Positions 8,293 to 16,556 of a DNA stretch of 64,000 nt are shown here, one piece after another. The position numbers and the translations under genes were made by a program. The number at the start of each line of letters is the position of its first letter. The stretch's first letter is position 1. The stretch is taken from NCBI GenBank assembly GCA_043497085.1, contig JBIEKI010000002.1; one strand, written 5' to 3'. The notes below the pieces were generated by a model that searched no databases, was not told where the DNA came from, and saw only the letters and a program-made list of their open reading frames with translations. The DNA comes from Thalassobacillus sp043497085. Lineage in GTDB: Bacteria > Bacillota > Bacilli > Bacillales > Halobacillaceae.

Positions 8293-8340
8293 GGGGCTGT
8301 CCCTTAAGTCTGTAATAGACTTATCGGGGCAGCCCTTTTC
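8293..8340 (+). terminator. Terminator after pheA
   Basis: Long hairpin GGGCTGTCCCTTAAGTCT / AGACTTATCGGGGCAGCCC followed by TTTTCTT. The remaining 230 bases up to safA hold no gene; a sporulation promoter is expected there, but I could not identify one safely. Confidence 0.85.
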
Positions 8341-8572
8341 TTGTCATTGTTGATATCATCAAAGTGGTTTCTCTGCAAATTGCATATTATTTGCCGGGAA
8401 TGCCGTTTTATATTGATGGACACGGATAGATGCCTAGTTGAATATACATAAATAAAACTTGTTCTAAAAAAAGTTTAGGCTTTTTCATCAACTTTTCCCA
8501 TTCGATGCATAAGTTGTTATGAAGATTTCTTGACCAAATCGATTGATTTGTTTAAAGAAGGGAGCTACAAAA

Positions 8573-9688
8573 GTGAGAATTCATATCGTACAAAAAGGTG
8601 ATACGTTGTGGAAAATCGCTCAAAAGTATGGAGTTGATTTTGAGCAATTGAAACAAATGAACACTCAGCTATCTAACCCAGATATGATTATGCCAGGGAT
8701 GAAAATAAAAGTCCCGACAGGATCAAAACAGGTAAAAAAAGAAGCACCGATGAAAAAGGAGCAGCCTAAAGCAGCACCAATGAAAAAAGAGCAGCCTAAA
8801 GCAGCTCCACAAGTACCTTATAAAAAGGAAATGCCAAAGCCGATCCCGCAAGTAAAAGAAGATGAGAAAGAAATGCCGATGATGCCACCGATGCAGCAAA
8901 TGCAGCCCATCCAAATGCCGATGATGGAGCAGCAATTACAGAATTATTATACGACCTTCCACTTGCCGCAAATGCCTTATACACCACCAGCGCCTCCTAA
9001 GAAGGAAAAAGTGAAGGAAGTAGAGGAGTCGCCTGAATCAGTAAAAGAAATGCCGCAAGTTCAGCCGATGATGCAGCAACCAATGCCATTATGCCCACCC
9101 GGATACTACCCGGTCTTTTGTCCGCCGATGCCATGTCCTCCAATGCCACAAGGGCAATTAGTCCATAGCGATTTCTATTGTGAAGATGACATGGAGAGCC
9201 AGCAGCAAGCGGGAGCTTATCACGGTGGACCAATGCCTCAAGTGCAAGGCATGTGGATGGATGATGACGAATCAGCAGCAATGCCGCAGCAAATGCCGAT
9301 GGCTGACGACTGTGGATGCGGGTCAGGTGCCATGCCTATGTGGGGTCACCATATGCAGCCACAGATGATGCCAGGACACCATGCACCGCCTCACTACGGA
9401 ATGGCACAGCAGATGCCGTACCAGGGACAGCAAGCACAAATGATGCCGCAGGGGCAGGGCATGCCGTACCAGGGTGCACAAATGATGCCGCAGGGCCAGG
9501 GAATGCCATATCAACAATCAGGAATGCCGATGATGCCACAAGGGCAAGGTATGCCTCAACAAATGATGCCTTGGGGTGGTCAGCAAATGGGACAAATGGG
9601 ATATGCTCAACCTGGTCAATCATTCCAGGGTGGCATGCCGGGTCAAATGCCATACTCTTATGATTTTGACGATGATGATGACGAATAA
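8573..9688 (+). CDS. safA: SafA, spore coat morphogenetic protein with LysM
   Basis: SafA builds the inner spore coat and is tethered to the cortex/coat interface through its LysM domain. It has 371 residues from GTG 8573 (GAAGGGAG before it). LysM is at residues 3-48 ('HIVQKGDTLWKIAQKYGVD'). The rest is low complexity, very rich in Met, Gln and Pro, with two tandem 10-codon units at 8744-8803 (APMKKEQPKA), later 'MMPQGQGMPYQ' repeats (about 9440-9550), and an acidic end (DFDDDDDE). Repeats and composition evolve fast in this family. In B. subtilis nadBCA lies upstream; here pheA does. Confidence 0.9.
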   Translation: MRIHIVQKGDTLWKIAQKYGVDFEQLKQMNTQLSNPDMIMPGMKIKVPTGSKQVKKEAPMKKEQPKAAPMKKEQPKAAPQVPYKKEMPKPIPQVKEDEKEMPMMPPMQQMQPIQMPMMEQQLQNYYTTFHLPQMPYTPPAPPKKEKVKEVEESPESVKEMPQVQPMMQQPMPLCPPGYYPVFCPPMPCPPMPQGQLVHSDFYCEDDMESQQQAGAYHGGPMPQVQGMWMDDDESAAMPQQMPMADDCGCGSGAMPMWGHHMQPQMMPGHHAPPHYGMAQQMPYQGQQAQMMPQGQGMPYQGAQMMPQGQGMPYQQSGMPMMPQGQGMPQQMMPWGGQQMGQMGYAQPGQSFQGGMPGQMPYSYDFDDDDDE

Positions 9689-10634
9689 TTACCAGGGCGA
9701 TTCTAAATTGAATCGCCTTCTTCCTATTTTGGAACAAAATGATTTTTATATAAATGATTATCGAAAGATTAAAGAAGACGTATATTGGGTGAGGTCAGGA
9801 AAAAAGGAATATGCACTAAAATGCTATAAAGATCAGGAAAAACTTGAAAAACAGCATCTTTTTTTTAAGAAGTGGAAGGAAGCTGGTCTTTATGCTGCAA
9901 CACCAATCGCTTTCAGTGGAAATACATGGATGGCAGTAAATGAAGATGGAACCTGGGGGTTATTTGAATGGCTGAAAGGGTCCCATTTACGCTTTGATAA
10001 TAAGCAGGATAGAACGGGGGCAAGCAAGCTTGTTCATGCATTTCATTCCAGTGCGGAGGGAATTACCGGACCACTCCTCCTTCGAAATCCGCTGTATATT
10101 AAGTGGGAGAGAAGAATCGAACAGTTTGAAGACACTTATAAAGACTTTATATTCGGTGGAAACCGCACATTATTCAATGAAATTCACCATTTCTCAAGGA
10201 AGACATTAGAGGATTTCAAGCAATTGGACTGGGGAAGAATTGAACAGGATGCATGGGAGAGAAAAAGCTGGCTGCATGGAGATGTGGCGCATCACAACTT
10301 TATACGTTGTCAGGATGGAAAGATTAAATTGATCGATTTTGATTTATTGCAGATGGGTCCGGAACTTTATGATGATATACAACTGGGGCAACGTTTTCTC
10401 CCATATACGAATCATTCTCTGACGGAAATCACCAATCATTTTCAAGCAACAAAATGGAAAACAGCATGGATGAAAGGGGTACTTGTTCCAAGTGATCTTT
10501 TGCGGGAATGGCTGTATGTGCATCGACGCTACAAAAGGCAAAAACAGAAACTGGCCGGACACCTGGACTGGTTAGAGTCATCTTGGAAAGAAAGAAAGGA
10601 GTTTGTTGAAAAAGTCCAACATATGCTAACATAA
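9678..10634 (+). CDS. CotS/YsxE-type spore coat phosphotransferase-like protein
   Basis: This is a protein of the aminoglycoside phosphotransferase fold, as in CotS, CotI, YutH and YsxE of the spore coat. It has 318 residues from ATG 9678; ATGs at 9672 and 9675 are equally possible. The catalytic loop 'WLHGDVAHHNF' and the metal-binding 'LIDFDLL' are intact, so an active kinase cannot be excluded. The start overlaps the last 11 bases of safA with no clear ribosome binding site, which points to translational coupling with safA. The open frame upstream of 9672 is only a shadow of safA. In B. subtilis ysxE stands next to spoVID, another LysM coat gene. Confidence 0.82.
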   Translation: MTNNYQGDSKLNRLLPILEQNDFYINDYRKIKEDVYWVRSGKKEYALKCYKDQEKLEKQHLFFKKWKEAGLYAATPIAFSGNTWMAVNEDGTWGLFEWLKGSHLRFDNKQDRTGASKLVHAFHSSAEGITGPLLLRNPLYIKWERRIEQFEDTYKDFIFGGNRTLFNEIHHFSRKTLEDFKQLDWGRIEQDAWERKSWLHGDVAHHNFIRCQDGKIKLIDFDLLQMGPELYDDIQLGQRFLPYTNHSLTEITNHFQATKWKTAWMKGVLVPSDLLREWLYVHRRYKRQKQKLAGHLDWLESSWKERKEFVEKVQHMLT

Positions 10635-10668
10635 ATAATTATATATTTGTGAAAAGGGGAACATAGCT

Positions 10669-11415
10669 ATGCATGAACAAGTAGATGCAATTGTAGGATG
10701 GCTTCAACAAAAAGTGAAGGAAGCGAATGTGGATGGCCTGCTGGTAGGCGTGAGCGGCGGAATCGATTCGGCGGTAGTCGCTAATTTGATCAAACGAGCC
10801 TGTCCAGAAAACTCTCTTGGTGTCATTATGCCTTGTAAGAGCAACCCGAACGATCAGAACCATGCGCTTTCAGTGATTGATGCCTGTGGTATCGATCATC
10901 TGACTGTCGACTTGACGGAGACGCATGAAGTGATGTTTTCTACCATTAAAAATCAGCTGCAAACTCACCAGACATTCGATCCCTCTCAGGAACAACTTGC
11001 AGACGCAAATTTACGAGCTCGCCTTCGAATGAGTACCCTTTATACGTTAGCGACTAATTACCGTTACCTGGTTGTAGGTACCGACAATGCAGCCGAATGG
11101 TACACAGGGTATTTTACCAAATACGGGGATGGTGGAGTCGACCTGGTCCCGCTGGTAAATTACACCAAAAGTGAAGTGAGTGAAATGGCTCGTCACCTTG
11201 AAGTACCGGCAGAGATCATTGATAAAAAACCGAGTGCCGGACTTTGGGAAGGCCAGACGGACGAAAATGAAATGGGTACTACTTACAACATGATTGATAG
11301 GCATCTAAGAGGGGAAGCGATTCCCGATGAAGACCGTGAGATCATTGAATCCTTACATCGGCGTTCGACCCACAAACGTCAGCTCGCTGCAGCACCACCA
11401 AAATTCAATGGCTAA
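10669..11415 (+). CDS. nadE: NH3-dependent NAD+ synthetase
   Basis: The enzyme amidates deamido-NAD+ using ammonia and ATP. It has 248 residues, shorter than the B. subtilis enzyme (272). The PP-loop 'GVSGGIDSAVVANLI' is at about 27-41. 'TDNAAEWYTGYFTKYGDGG' and 'KKPSAGLWEGQTDENEMG' are the substrate and deamido-NAD contacts of the family. No glutaminase domain is present. It lies among coat genes, in the neighbourhood where B. subtilis has the nadBCA operon. Confidence 0.93.
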   Translation: MHEQVDAIVGWLQQKVKEANVDGLLVGVSGGIDSAVVANLIKRACPENSLGVIMPCKSNPNDQNHALSVIDACGIDHLTVDLTETHEVMFSTIKNQLQTHQTFDPSQEQLADANLRARLRMSTLYTLATNYRYLVVGTDNAAEWYTGYFTKYGDGGVDLVPLVNYTKSEVSEMARHLEVPAEIIDKKPSAGLWEGQTDENEMGTTYNMIDRHLRGEAIPDEDREIIESLHRRSTHKRQLAAAPPKFNG

Positions 11416-11443
11416 ATTAATTAGTGGGTTAATTTGACAGATT

Positions 11444-11489
11444 AAAAAAGCCTCCTTAATCCAACATAAAGGAAAAGGAGGTTTTTTTA
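11444..11489 (+). terminator. Hairpin that is both terminator and cover of the next ribosome binding site
   Basis: AAAAAAGCCTCCTT (from 11444) pairs with AAGGAGG plus a T-run (11475-11488). It looks like a Rho-independent terminator for nadE. Yet its 3' arm AAGGAGG is the only Shine-Dalgarno for the lipoprotein gene starting at 11492. Read-through mRNA would therefore be poorly translated. Confidence 0.75.
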
Positions 11490-11491
11490 TA

Positions 11492-12067
11492 ATGTGGAAA
11501 AAACCAATAACTGGTCTCTTCGCAATCGGAATCTTGATGGCTGGATGTAATACCGAAGAAGCACAGGAAAATTCTAAACAGAATAATGTTTATGATCCAT
11601 TGGAAACAACAGAAAAGAATAACGATACAGACAGTAATGAATTACGCCGGGGAGCCCCTAATAGACTGAAGCGTGAAGCAGAAGAAGATATGCAGAACAC
11701 CACTTATAATATAACTGATCGGGCACATGATAACGAGTATTTTAACGAGAAGTCAATGAAAATCACTCGATCCATCAATGAATTGCCTCAGGTAACTACT
11801 TCGAATGTAATTGCTACTAAAGATCACGTACTTGTCGGAGTCATTCCTACCCCGTATGGCCGGAAAAACCATAACCTTAAAAATTTAGTCAGAGAAAAAG
11901 TAGCGGAAGTCACCGATGAACAAGATGTAGTGATTTATATGAACCACAGCGACTGGGAAGAATTGAAAGACCTGAATGCAAGAGTGAGAGCTGAAAAAGC
12001 TCCAGATAGAGTGAAAGAAGAAATCAATAAATTCCTAAGACGGTTCCAGCCTGATAATGACAAATAA
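11492..12067 (+). CDS. YhcN/YlaJ-family sporulation lipoprotein, CoxA-like
   Basis: This is a predicted lipoprotein of 191 residues. A hydrophobic signal ends in the lipobox LMAGC with the lipidated Cys at residue 19, followed by a polar Asn/Glu-rich linker and a YhcN/YlaJ domain (about 95-185, 'NVIATKDHVLVGVIP'). In B. subtilis the spore-cortex protein CoxA (YrbB) follows safA, and this gene is its likely counterpart before yebC. Members are found in the spore membrane or cortex; their biochemical role is unclear. Confidence 0.8.
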   Translation: MWKKPITGLFAIGILMAGCNTEEAQENSKQNNVYDPLETTEKNNDTDSNELRRGAPNRLKREAEEDMQNTTYNITDRAHDNEYFNEKSMKITRSINELPQVTTSNVIATKDHVLVGVIPTPYGRKNHNLKNLVREKVAEVTDEQDVVIYMNHSDWEELKDLNARVRAEKAPDRVKEEINKFLRRFQPDNDK

Positions 12068-12082
12068 TGTAACTTACCCTTC

Positions 12083-12111
12083 TTCAACGATACCCTCCAA
12101 TATGATATAGT
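12083..12111 (+). promoter_or_regulatory. Possible sigma-A promoter for yebC
   Basis: TTCAAC (12083-12088) and TATAGT (12106-12111) are 17 bases apart and lie 50 bases before the yebC start. This is a reasonable but not strong match. Confidence 0.4.
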
Positions 12112-12160
12112 AATAAAAGAAATCAGATAACTATATGTAAGTTGGAGAGGAGAATGCACC

Positions 12161-12913
12161 ATGGCTGGTCATTCTAAATGGAAGAATATACAAAGACGTA
12201 AAAACGCTCAGGATGCTAAGCGGGGCAAGGTATTTATGAAAATGGCCCGTGAAATCTTCGTAGCAGCTAAAGAGGGCGGCGGAGATCCGGAGATGAATCC
12301 AGCACTTCGTTTAGCGGTTGATAAAGCAAAAGCCAGCAACATGCCTAATGAAAATATTGATCGCGCCATTAAAAAAGCCACAGGTGACCTGGACGGTGTC
12401 AGCTATGAAGAAATCACATATGAGGGTTATGGCCCTGGTGGCGTAGCAGTGATGGTTAAAGTACTGACTGATAATAAAAACAGGACAGCTGCCGATGTCC
12501 GGCATGCTTTTAACAAAAACGATGGCAATCTTGGTGAAAATGGTTGTGTTTCTTATATGTTCGATCGTAAAGGATATCTTGTAATTGAGCGTTCAGCCCA
12601 TGATGTTGAGGAAGATGATGTCATGCTTGAGGCGATTGAAGCTGGGGCAGAGGAAATGGAAACGAACGAAGAAACCTTTGAAGTTTATACCGAACCTGAA
12701 AGCTTCACAGAAGTCAAAGCTGCATTAGAGCAAAGCGGCTATACGTTCGAAACTGCAGAAATAACTATGTTTCCGCAAACTTATACGCCTGTGGGCGAAG
12801 AAGAAACCGAAAAGATGCTGAAACTAATTGATACATTGGAAGATAATGATGATGTGCAGGATATCTATCACAATCTCGAAGCCGACGAAGAGGTATTAGA
12901 AAAATTGAGTTAA
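12161..12913 (+). CDS. yebC: YebC/TACO1 family translation factor
   Basis: It has 250 residues with the hallmark start 'MAGHSKWKNIQRRKNAQDAKRG' and the three-domain YebC layout ('GPGGVAVMVKVLTDNKNRT' in the middle). The family was long listed as transcriptional regulators; recent work links it to relief of ribosome stalling at proline runs. It corresponds to B. subtilis YrbC, and the position after the coxA-like gene is the same. Confidence 0.94.
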   Translation: MAGHSKWKNIQRRKNAQDAKRGKVFMKMAREIFVAAKEGGGDPEMNPALRLAVDKAKASNMPNENIDRAIKKATGDLDGVSYEEITYEGYGPGGVAVMVKVLTDNKNRTAADVRHAFNKNDGNLGENGCVSYMFDRKGYLVIERSAHDVEEDDVMLEAIEAGAEEMETNEETFEVYTEPESFTEVKAALEQSGYTFETAEITMFPQTYTPVGEEETEKMLKLIDTLEDNDDVQDIYHNLEADEEVLEKLS

Positions 12914-12925
12914 CACCCTGATTAT

Positions 12926-12972
12926 AATAGCTTCCATTTCTGGGCAAACTGGAAATAGAAGCTATTTTCTTT
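12926..12972 (+). terminator. Terminator after yebC
   Basis: AATAGCTTCCATTTC and GAAATAGAAGCTATT form a 15-bp stem with one mismatch, followed by TTCTTTT. Confidence 0.85.
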
Positions 12973-12985
12973 TAGGGGTGATCAG

Positions 12986-13546
12986 ATGAGGACGATAATC
13001 AAATCGATAACGATCAGCATTTTTTTGCTTGGTACTATCATACTTGCACCAGATGCAGATTCTACAATTAAGGGAAGTACAGAGAAAAAAACTTCAGCTG
13101 AATCTGAAAAGCGGACTTCCTTAGTTGCAAGTCAGCCATTAGAAGTGAAAGTTACTATGACGAAGGAGTACCTGGATGGTGTTCGTGAAACTGATGAAAA
13201 AATGGAAACTATTTGGGCGATGGAAGATTTTTGGGCCAGCTATACAGGCTGGACTTTAGTGGATCAGGGGGATGGTTTTGTTGAATTTGAGAAAAAGATT
13301 GATGACCTTTCACCAGAGGTGAAAGCAAACGGTTATTTTGGAATTGATTTAAACGAGCAATTGACCATCTTTTTGGGGAAACCGGCTGAAGGTCAAGTCA
13401 TGGAGTCTTTTTTCCCTATCCCTGTAGAAACATTGGAAAGCAAGCGTATGGAAGAGCTTGAAAAAGGGATTAAAATCAAAGATAAAGAGCATTTTCATAA
13501 AGTGATCAAAACCTATTCCGGAAATAATATGACTGGAAAACAATAG
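12986..13546 (+). CDS. bofC: BofC, forespore regulator of the sigma-K checkpoint
   Basis: BofC is secreted from the forespore into the intermembrane space and restrains SpoIVB, the protease that signals to SpoIVFA/SpoIVFB. The protein has 186 residues with an N-terminal signal segment (residues 5-22, 'IKSITISIFLLGTIILA') and a BofC-type body ('VTMTKEYLDGVRETDEKMETIW', 'GYFGIDLNEQLTIFLGKP'). AGGGGTGA precedes the ATG. Its partners spoIVFAB and the target gene sigK are in this same window. Confidence 0.88.
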   Translation: MRTIIKSITISIFLLGTIILAPDADSTIKGSTEKKTSAESEKRTSLVASQPLEVKVTMTKEYLDGVRETDEKMETIWAMEDFWASYTGWTLVDQGDGFVEFEKKIDDLSPEVKANGYFGIDLNEQLTIFLGKPAEGQVMESFFPIPVETLESKRMEELEKGIKIKDKEHFHKVIKTYSGNNMTGKQ

Positions 13547-13553
13547 ACACCGG

Positions 13554-13586
13554 CTCTCCTGTATTATCAGGAGAGTTTTACTTTTG
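13554..13586 (+). terminator. Terminator after bofC
   Basis: CTCTCCTG tattat CAGGAGAG followed by TTTTACTTTTG. Confidence 0.85.
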
Positions 13587-13617
13587 TTTACTTAGAATGG
13601 GCGAACATGTGCTTGTA

Positions 13618-13626
13618 TGTTACAAT
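13618..13626 (+). promoter_or_regulatory. Possible extended -10 promoter for ruvAB
   Basis: TGTTACAAT (TGn plus TACAAT at 13621-13626) lies 36 bases before ruvA. No clear -35 is visible. No LexA-type (GAAC-N4-GTTY) operator was seen next to it. Confidence 0.4.
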
Positions 13627-13661
13627 AGATGAATACTTAGTAAGATTAGAGGGGAAACATC

Positions 13662-14273
13662 ATGATAGCATATGTACGGGGATTATTGACAGATTTAGAC
13701 GATGACAGTGTCATTGTAGAAACGAACGGGGTAGGCTACGAATTGATATGTGCCAATCCTTATTTATTCCAGGAAAATATGGATAATGAAGTGAAAATAT
13801 ATACATACCATTATGTCAGAGAAGATTTGCAAGCCTTATACGGATTTAAGAAGAAAGAAGATAAAGCATTATTCTCTAAACTGTTGAATGTATCAGGAAT
13901 TGGACCGAAAGGGGCACTGGCTATTTTGGCTTCTACAAGTGTCGGGGATTTCGTAGCTGCTATTGAGCAGGAGGATGAGAAGTTTTTGACGCGTTTTCCA
14001 GGGGTCGGGAAAAAGACTGCAAGGCAGATGATTCTTGATCTGAAAGGGAAATTGACAGCATGGATTCCAGATGAAGAGAACGAGGCATCTATTTTTTATG
14101 CGCATACTTCCAAAGAACGTAACCAGGCAGTGGAGGAAGCACTGGAAGCCATGAAAGCTCTTGGGTATTCTGAACGGGAACTCAAAGCTCTTCGCCCTGA
14201 GCTGTCTAAACAAGAGCATGCCAATGTAGATGACTATGTACGTAAAGGCTTGCAATTGATGATGAAAAGCTAA
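13662..14273 (+). CDS. ruvA: Holliday junction protein RuvA
   Basis: RuvA binds four-way junctions and loads RuvB. It has 203 residues: an N-terminal OB fold (1-62), tandem helix-hairpin-helix motifs ('LLNVSGIGPKGALAIL', 'LTRFPGVGKKTARQMILDLKGK') and a C-terminal RuvB-binding domain ('QAVEEALEAMKALGYSERE'). It is followed by ruvB after 20 bases. Confidence 0.97.
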   Translation: MIAYVRGLLTDLDDDSVIVETNGVGYELICANPYLFQENMDNEVKIYTYHYVREDLQALYGFKKKEDKALFSKLLNVSGIGPKGALAILASTSVGDFVAAIEQEDEKFLTRFPGVGKKTARQMILDLKGKLTAWIPDEENEASIFYAHTSKERNQAVEEALEAMKALGYSERELKALRPELSKQEHANVDDYVRKGLQLMMKS

Positions 14274-14293
14274 ACGAGTGGGGGTGACTCGGT

Positions 14294-15295
14294 ATGGAAG
14301 AACGAATGATATCGAATGAAATGCAGGAAGAAGATGCATCAATTGAATTAAGCCTACGGCCCAGCAGTTTGAGGCAGTATATTGGTCAAACGAAAACGAA
14401 ACAGAATTTACAGATTTTTATTGAAGCAGCAAGAATGAGGAATGAACCTTTGGACCATGCTTTATTATATGGACCACCGGGGCTTGGTAAAACAACATTG
14501 GCTTCCATTATTGCTAATGAAATGGGAGTTCAGTTCCGGACTACTGCCGGACCTGCAATCGAACGTGCAGGAGACTTGGCTGCTATTTTGTCTTCGCTGG
14601 AAGCAGGAGACGTACTATTTATCGATGAGATCCACAGGCTGCCTCGATCAGTAGAAGAAGTGTTGTATCCTGCGATGGAGGATTTTTGTCTGGATATTGT
14701 AATCGGGAATGGACCAAGTGCAAGGTCTGTACGTCTTGATCTGCCACCGTTTACTCTGGTCGGAGCAACTACACGAGCCGGATTACTATCAGCACCACTC
14801 CGTGACAGATTCGGCGTGCTCAGTCGTTTAGAATATTACGATACGAAAGATTTATGCGACATTGTAGAGCGGACAGGAGATATTTTTCAAGTTGGCATTA
14901 CACGTGATGCAGCAATAGAGATAGCGAGACGTTCAAGAGGGACGCCGCGGATTGCTAACCGTTTATTGAAGCGGGTACGTGATATAGCTCAAGTAAAAGG
15001 CAAGGAAGAAATAGATTTGGAGATTACACAGGAAGCACTGGAGATGCTTCAAGTGGACCCGGTAGGACTTGACCATATTGATCATAAGTTATTATTGGGA
15101 ATCATGGACGGCTTCCAGGGCGGACCTGTAGGACTTGATACGATTGCGGCTACCATCGGTGAAGAATCCCAGACGATTGAAGATGTTTACGAACCGTACT
15201 TGCTGCAAACCGGATTTATCCAGCGCACCCCAAGGGGCAGAGTAGTGACACCTAAAGCTTATCTTCACTTTCACCGGGAGGTGCCTGAAGCTTGA
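14294..15295 (+). CDS. ruvB: Holliday junction helicase RuvB
   Basis: This AAA+ motor drives branch migration. It has 333 residues with Walker A 'GPPGLGKTT' from residue 60, Walker B 'LFIDEIHRL', the 'GATTRAGLLSAPLRDRFG' sensor and arginine-finger region, and a C-terminal winged helix ('QTGFIQRTPRGRVVTPKAY'). It is co-transcribed with ruvA and overlaps the next small gene by 4 bases. Confidence 0.98.
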   Translation: MEERMISNEMQEEDASIELSLRPSSLRQYIGQTKTKQNLQIFIEAARMRNEPLDHALLYGPPGLGKTTLASIIANEMGVQFRTTAGPAIERAGDLAAILSSLEAGDVLFIDEIHRLPRSVEEVLYPAMEDFCLDIVIGNGPSARSVRLDLPPFTLVGATTRAGLLSAPLRDRFGVLSRLEYYDTKDLCDIVERTGDIFQVGITRDAAIEIARRSRGTPRIANRLLKRVRDIAQVKGKEEIDLEITQEALEMLQVDPVGLDHIDHKLLLGIMDGFQGGPVGLDTIAATIGEESQTIEDVYEPYLLQTGFIQRTPRGRVVTPKAYLHFHREVPEA

Positions 15296-15492
15296 CCGGA
15301 TTTGGAAAAGTATTTATTGTAATAGGGGTTGTATTCATCATCATCGGCTTGCTTTGGAGTTTTATCGGCAAGCTCCCAGGTGATATCAGCTTTAAAAAAG
15401 GGAATGTTACTTTTTATTTTCCGATCGTCACTTCCATTGTAGTAAGCATCATACTTTCATTGATTTTTTACTTCATAGGTAAAATAAAATGA
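15292..15492 (+). CDS. DUF2905 small membrane protein
   Basis: It has 66 residues starting at TTG 15292, overlapping the ruvB stop (TTGA) with GGGAGGTG in front. There are two hydrophobic segments (about 6-27 and 43-62) separated by 'GKLPGDISFKKGNVTFYFP', the DUF2905 signature. It corresponds to B. subtilis YrzS between ruvB and queA. The function is unknown. Confidence 0.85.
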   Translation: MTGFGKVFIVIGVVFIIIGLLWSFIGKLPGDISFKKGNVTFYFPIVTSIVVSIILSLIFYFIGKIK

Positions 15493-15511
15493 ATAAAGAT
15501 AGGAGATAATT

Positions 15512-16537
15512 ATGGACATCAAGCAATATGACTTTGACCTTCCTGAGGAGTTGATCGCTCAAACACCTTTATCGGATCGTGCTGCATCAAGACTGATGGT
15601 TCTTGATAAAGAAAATAAAACAATCGATCACCGGCGATTTTCAGATATCAGGGAATATCTGCGTCCCGGTGATTGCCTTGTTTTGAACGATACCAGGGTA
15701 CTGCCTGCGCGGTTGTATGGAGTTAAAGAAGATACTGGAGCTAAAGTAGAAGTACTTCTTCTCCATCAGACAGAACAGGATGAATGGGAAGTATTGGTAA
15801 AACCAGCGAAGAAAATCAAAGTGGGAACCAGAATAATATTTGGTGAAGGCAAATTGATTGCACAATGTACGGCAGCCCAGGAACATGGTGGCCGAATGCT
15901 TCGTTTCGAATATGAGGGAATATTTTTAGAAGTATTAGAAACGCTCGGAGAAATGCCGTTACCACCTTATATCAAAGAACAACTTTCAGATAATGAAAGA
16001 TACCAGACTGTTTATGCTAAAGAAGAAGGATCTGCCGCTGCACCCACAGCAGGATTGCACTTCACAAAAGAGCTATTGAAAGAAATAGAACAGTCCGGGG
16101 TTGAACTCGCTTATATTACACTCCACGTCGGTTTAGGTACCTTCCGGCCGGTAAGTGTCGATAATATTGAAGATCACGATATGCATGCTGAGTTCTATCA
16201 AGTATCACAGGAAACAGCAGATAAACTAAACCATGTACGAGAAAACGGCGGACGTATCATTTCAGTAGGTACTACCTCCACGAGAACATTAGAGACAATT
16301 ATGCGTGACTATGGGAAATTTACCGCAGCATCTGGCTGGACGGATATATTCATTTATCCTCCATACAAACTGCAAGCGATTGATGGATTGATTACCAATT
16401 TCCATCTTCCGCAATCAACACTGATTATGCTAGTCAGTGCTCTGGCAGGACGAGCGTTTATTTTAGACGCTTATCATCAAGCTGTAGAAGAACGTTACCG
16501 TTTCTTCAGTTTCGGTGACGCAATGTTGATTTTATAA
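15512..16537 (+). CDS. queA: S-adenosylmethionine:tRNA ribosyltransferase-isomerase
   Basis: QueA moves the ribosyl group of SAM to preQ1 in tRNA position 34, giving epoxyqueuosine. It has 341 residues, the usual length. Motifs: 'YDFDLPEELIAQTPL' at the start, 'FHLPQSTLIMLVSALAGR' near the end, 'APTAGLHFT' and 'HVGLGTFRPV' in the middle. It is followed by tgt, which acts one step earlier. Confidence 0.97.
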   Translation: MDIKQYDFDLPEELIAQTPLSDRAASRLMVLDKENKTIDHRRFSDIREYLRPGDCLVLNDTRVLPARLYGVKEDTGAKVEVLLLHQTEQDEWEVLVKPAKKIKVGTRIIFGEGKLIAQCTAAQEHGGRMLRFEYEGIFLEVLETLGEMPLPPYIKEQLSDNERYQTVYAKEEGSAAAPTAGLHFTKELLKEIEQSGVELAYITLHVGLGTFRPVSVDNIEDHDMHAEFYQVSQETADKLNHVRENGGRIISVGTTSTRTLETIMRDYGKFTAASGWTDIFIYPPYKLQAIDGLITNFHLPQSTLIMLVSALAGRAFILDAYHQAVEERYRFFSFGDAMLIL

Positions 16538-16556
16538 GGAAAGGGTTTTATTACTG

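Noticed and set aside
8743..8803. Direct repeats that could be read as a CRISPR-like array
   Set aside because: They are two in-frame 10-codon units in SafA without spacers.
9316..9663. Open frames of more than 100 residues on both strands within safA
   Set aside because: They come from the repetitive Met/Gln/Pro codons of safA and have no ribosome binding sites.
9576..9677. Extension of the coat kinase-like protein into safA
   Set aside because: This part is an out-of-frame shadow of the low-complexity safA coding sequence.
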